Below, piece by piece: positions 4,986 to 5,908 of a stretch of DNA of 5,908 bases. This DNA comes from an uncultured Mucispirillum sp. (GTDB lineage Bacteria; Chrysiogenota; Deferribacteres; Deferribacterales; Mucispirillaceae). The position numbers and the translations under genes were made by a program. The notes under the pieces are model-generated. The model did no database searches and was not told where the DNA came from. It saw only the letters and a list, made by a program, of their open reading frames with translations. Within the stretch, counting starts at the first letter, position 1. Each line of letters opens with the position of its first letter. The DNA lies in contig CAMEOC010000073.1 of assembly GCA_945929285.1 (NCBI GenBank), forward strand, positions 1 to 5,908. The letters are read 5' to 3'.

Positions 4986-5908
4986 ATGGAAAAGAAAAGA
5001 GAACGAAGATTTTTACAGGGAAATGATGCGGTGGCTCTTGGTGCATTATATGCAGGGTGTAAGTTTTATGCAGGTTACCCAATTACCCCTTCTACTGAAG
5101 TGGCAGAGCGGCTGGCTGCATGGCTTCCTAAAAACGGTGGCAGGTTTATACAAATGGAAGATGAAATTAGTGCCATGGCTGCTGTTATTGGTGCTTCTAT
5201 TGCAGGCAAAAAATCTCTTACTGCCACAAGCGGCCCTGGTATGTCATTAAAGCTTGAAAATTTAGGCTATGGTTATATGGCAGAAGTGCCCTGTGTTGTG
5301 CTAAATGTTATGCGTGGAGGCCCTTCCACAGGAACACCAACAGGTCCAGGCCAGGCAGATATTATGCAGGCCCGCTGGGGCACCCATGGCGACCACCCAT
5401 GTATTGCTCTTACACCTTCTACAGTCTATGAGCAGTTTAGCCAGACAGTGCGGGCTTTTAACCTGGCAGAAAAATACCGTATGCCTGTTATAATATTATC
5501 TGATGAAATAATAGGACATATGCGGGAAGCTATTGATATACCCAATGAAGGGGAATTAGAAGTTATAGAAAGGGAAAAACCAACATGCAGGGCAGAAGAA
5601 TATAAGCCTTATGATAACAGTGTATTAGTGCCAAAAATGGCAAGTTTTGGTGAAGGCTACAGGTACCATATTACAGGGCTTAAACATGATGAATACGGCT
5701 TTCCTACAAACAGTTCCAAATTAATTGGCTTGCAGGAAGAAAGGCTTATTAAAAAAGTGGAAGAAAATTATGATGATATAGTGCAGGTGGAACACTTTAT
5801 GTGTGAAGATGCAGAGCATATTATTTTTGCTTTTGGTAGCTCTGCCCGTGCTTCTAAAGATGCAGTATTAAACTTAAGAAAAAGGGGAGTAAAAGCAGGG
5901 CTTTTAAA
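4986..5908 (+). CDS. korA: 2-oxoglutarate:ferredoxin oxidoreductase alpha subunit, N-terminal part (runs off the right edge)
   Basis: KorA is the alpha subunit of the thiamine-diphosphate enzyme that converts 2-oxoglutarate and CoA to succinyl-CoA and CO2 while reducing ferredoxin, the oxygen-sensitive TCA-cycle step of anaerobes. The 307 visible residues are intact. GYPITPSTE at 30-38 is the family signature near the substrate/TPP site. QMEDEISA at 56-63 carries the conserved acidic residues, TATSGPG is at 79-85, RGGPSTGTPTGPGQAD at 110-125, and THGDHP follows from 133. The pyrimidine-binding-type fold is followed, after about residue 200, by the start of the second domain with KPYDNSVLVPKM and GYRYHITGLKH. 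A full-length protein is usually about 375-380 residues, so some 70 are missing at the window edge. AAGG 8 bases before the ATG, inside the korD end, is the ribosome binding site. A beta subunit gene is expected next, outside the window. A different 2-oxoacid substrate remains possible. Confidence 0.92.
   Translation, partial: MEKKRERRFLQGNDAVALGALYAGCKFYAGYPITPSTEVAERLAAWLPKNGGRFIQMEDEISAMAAVIGASIAGKKSLTATSGPGMSLKLENLGYGYMAEVPCVVLNVMRGGPSTGTPTGPGQADIMQARWGTHGDHPCIALTPSTVYEQFSQTVRAFNLAEKYRMPVIILSDEIIGHMREAIDIPNEGELEVIEREKPTCRAEEYKPYDNSVLVPKMASFGEGYRYHITGLKHDEYGFPTNSSKLIGLQEERLIKKVEENYDDIVQVEHFMCEDAEHIIFAFGSSARASKDAVLNLRKRGVKAGLL

Noticed and set aside
5023..5493. Plus-strand ORFs at 5023-5250 and 5305-5493
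   Set aside because: They lie inside korA in another frame, where the alpha-subunit motifs are continuous.

Overview
This is an AT-rich window, strikingly so between genes. It holds the divergent ends of two housekeeping loci with a surface-polysaccharide and accessory stretch between them. The low G+C, the korD-korA pair with a stand-alone 2x[4Fe-4S] ferredoxin, and the DUF4143 ATPase suggest a strictly anaerobic or microaerophilic, probably host-associated Gram-negative. A Deferribacterota member such as Mucispirillum would fit. This is inference from gene content and composition, not an identification.

Layout, left to right: (1) The first 149 codons of a UDP-glucose 4-epimerase (galE) on the minus strand, leaving the window at base 1, with its own promoter and Shine-Dalgarno sequence. 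(2) About 670 bp without an intact gene. It contains a plus-strand open stretch broken by two TAA codons and a frameshift (about 627-973), which I read as a decayed small gene, followed by a good hairpin terminator (991-1020). (3) A broken 3' fragment of a rhamnan-synthesis-F-type glycosyltransferase (1162-1368, minus). (4) A complete AAA_14/DUF4143 ATPase (1374-2606, minus). (5) A 143-bp gap with three tandem 23-bp units. (6) A complete 621-residue glycosyltransferase-like protein with a degenerate WbsX-like N-terminal part and a C-terminal RgpF domain (2750-4615, minus). (7) A 176-bp divergent promoter region. (8) korD (ferredoxin) and the first 307 codons of korA on the plus strand, leaving the window at 5908.

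The most notable structure is a long direct repeat flanking the ATPase. Bases 1119-1318 and 2707-2906 are identical over 200 bp. They cover the last 52 codons of the glycosyltransferase, its stop and the first 3' flank. Outside this block the two copies remain recognisably related but diverged on both sides (35 of 50 identical inside the gene, 23 of 30 in the downstream flank). The ATPase therefore sits as a segment between an intact and a truncated copy of glycosyltransferase 3' ends, which points to recombination or gene conversion between paralogues.

Functionally, GalE (UDP-sugar supply) and the WbsX/RgpF protein (polysaccharide assembly) fit a cell-surface glycan locus. KorDA belongs to central anaerobic carbon metabolism (2-oxoglutarate to succinyl-CoA with ferredoxin) and is transcribed away from the glycan region.
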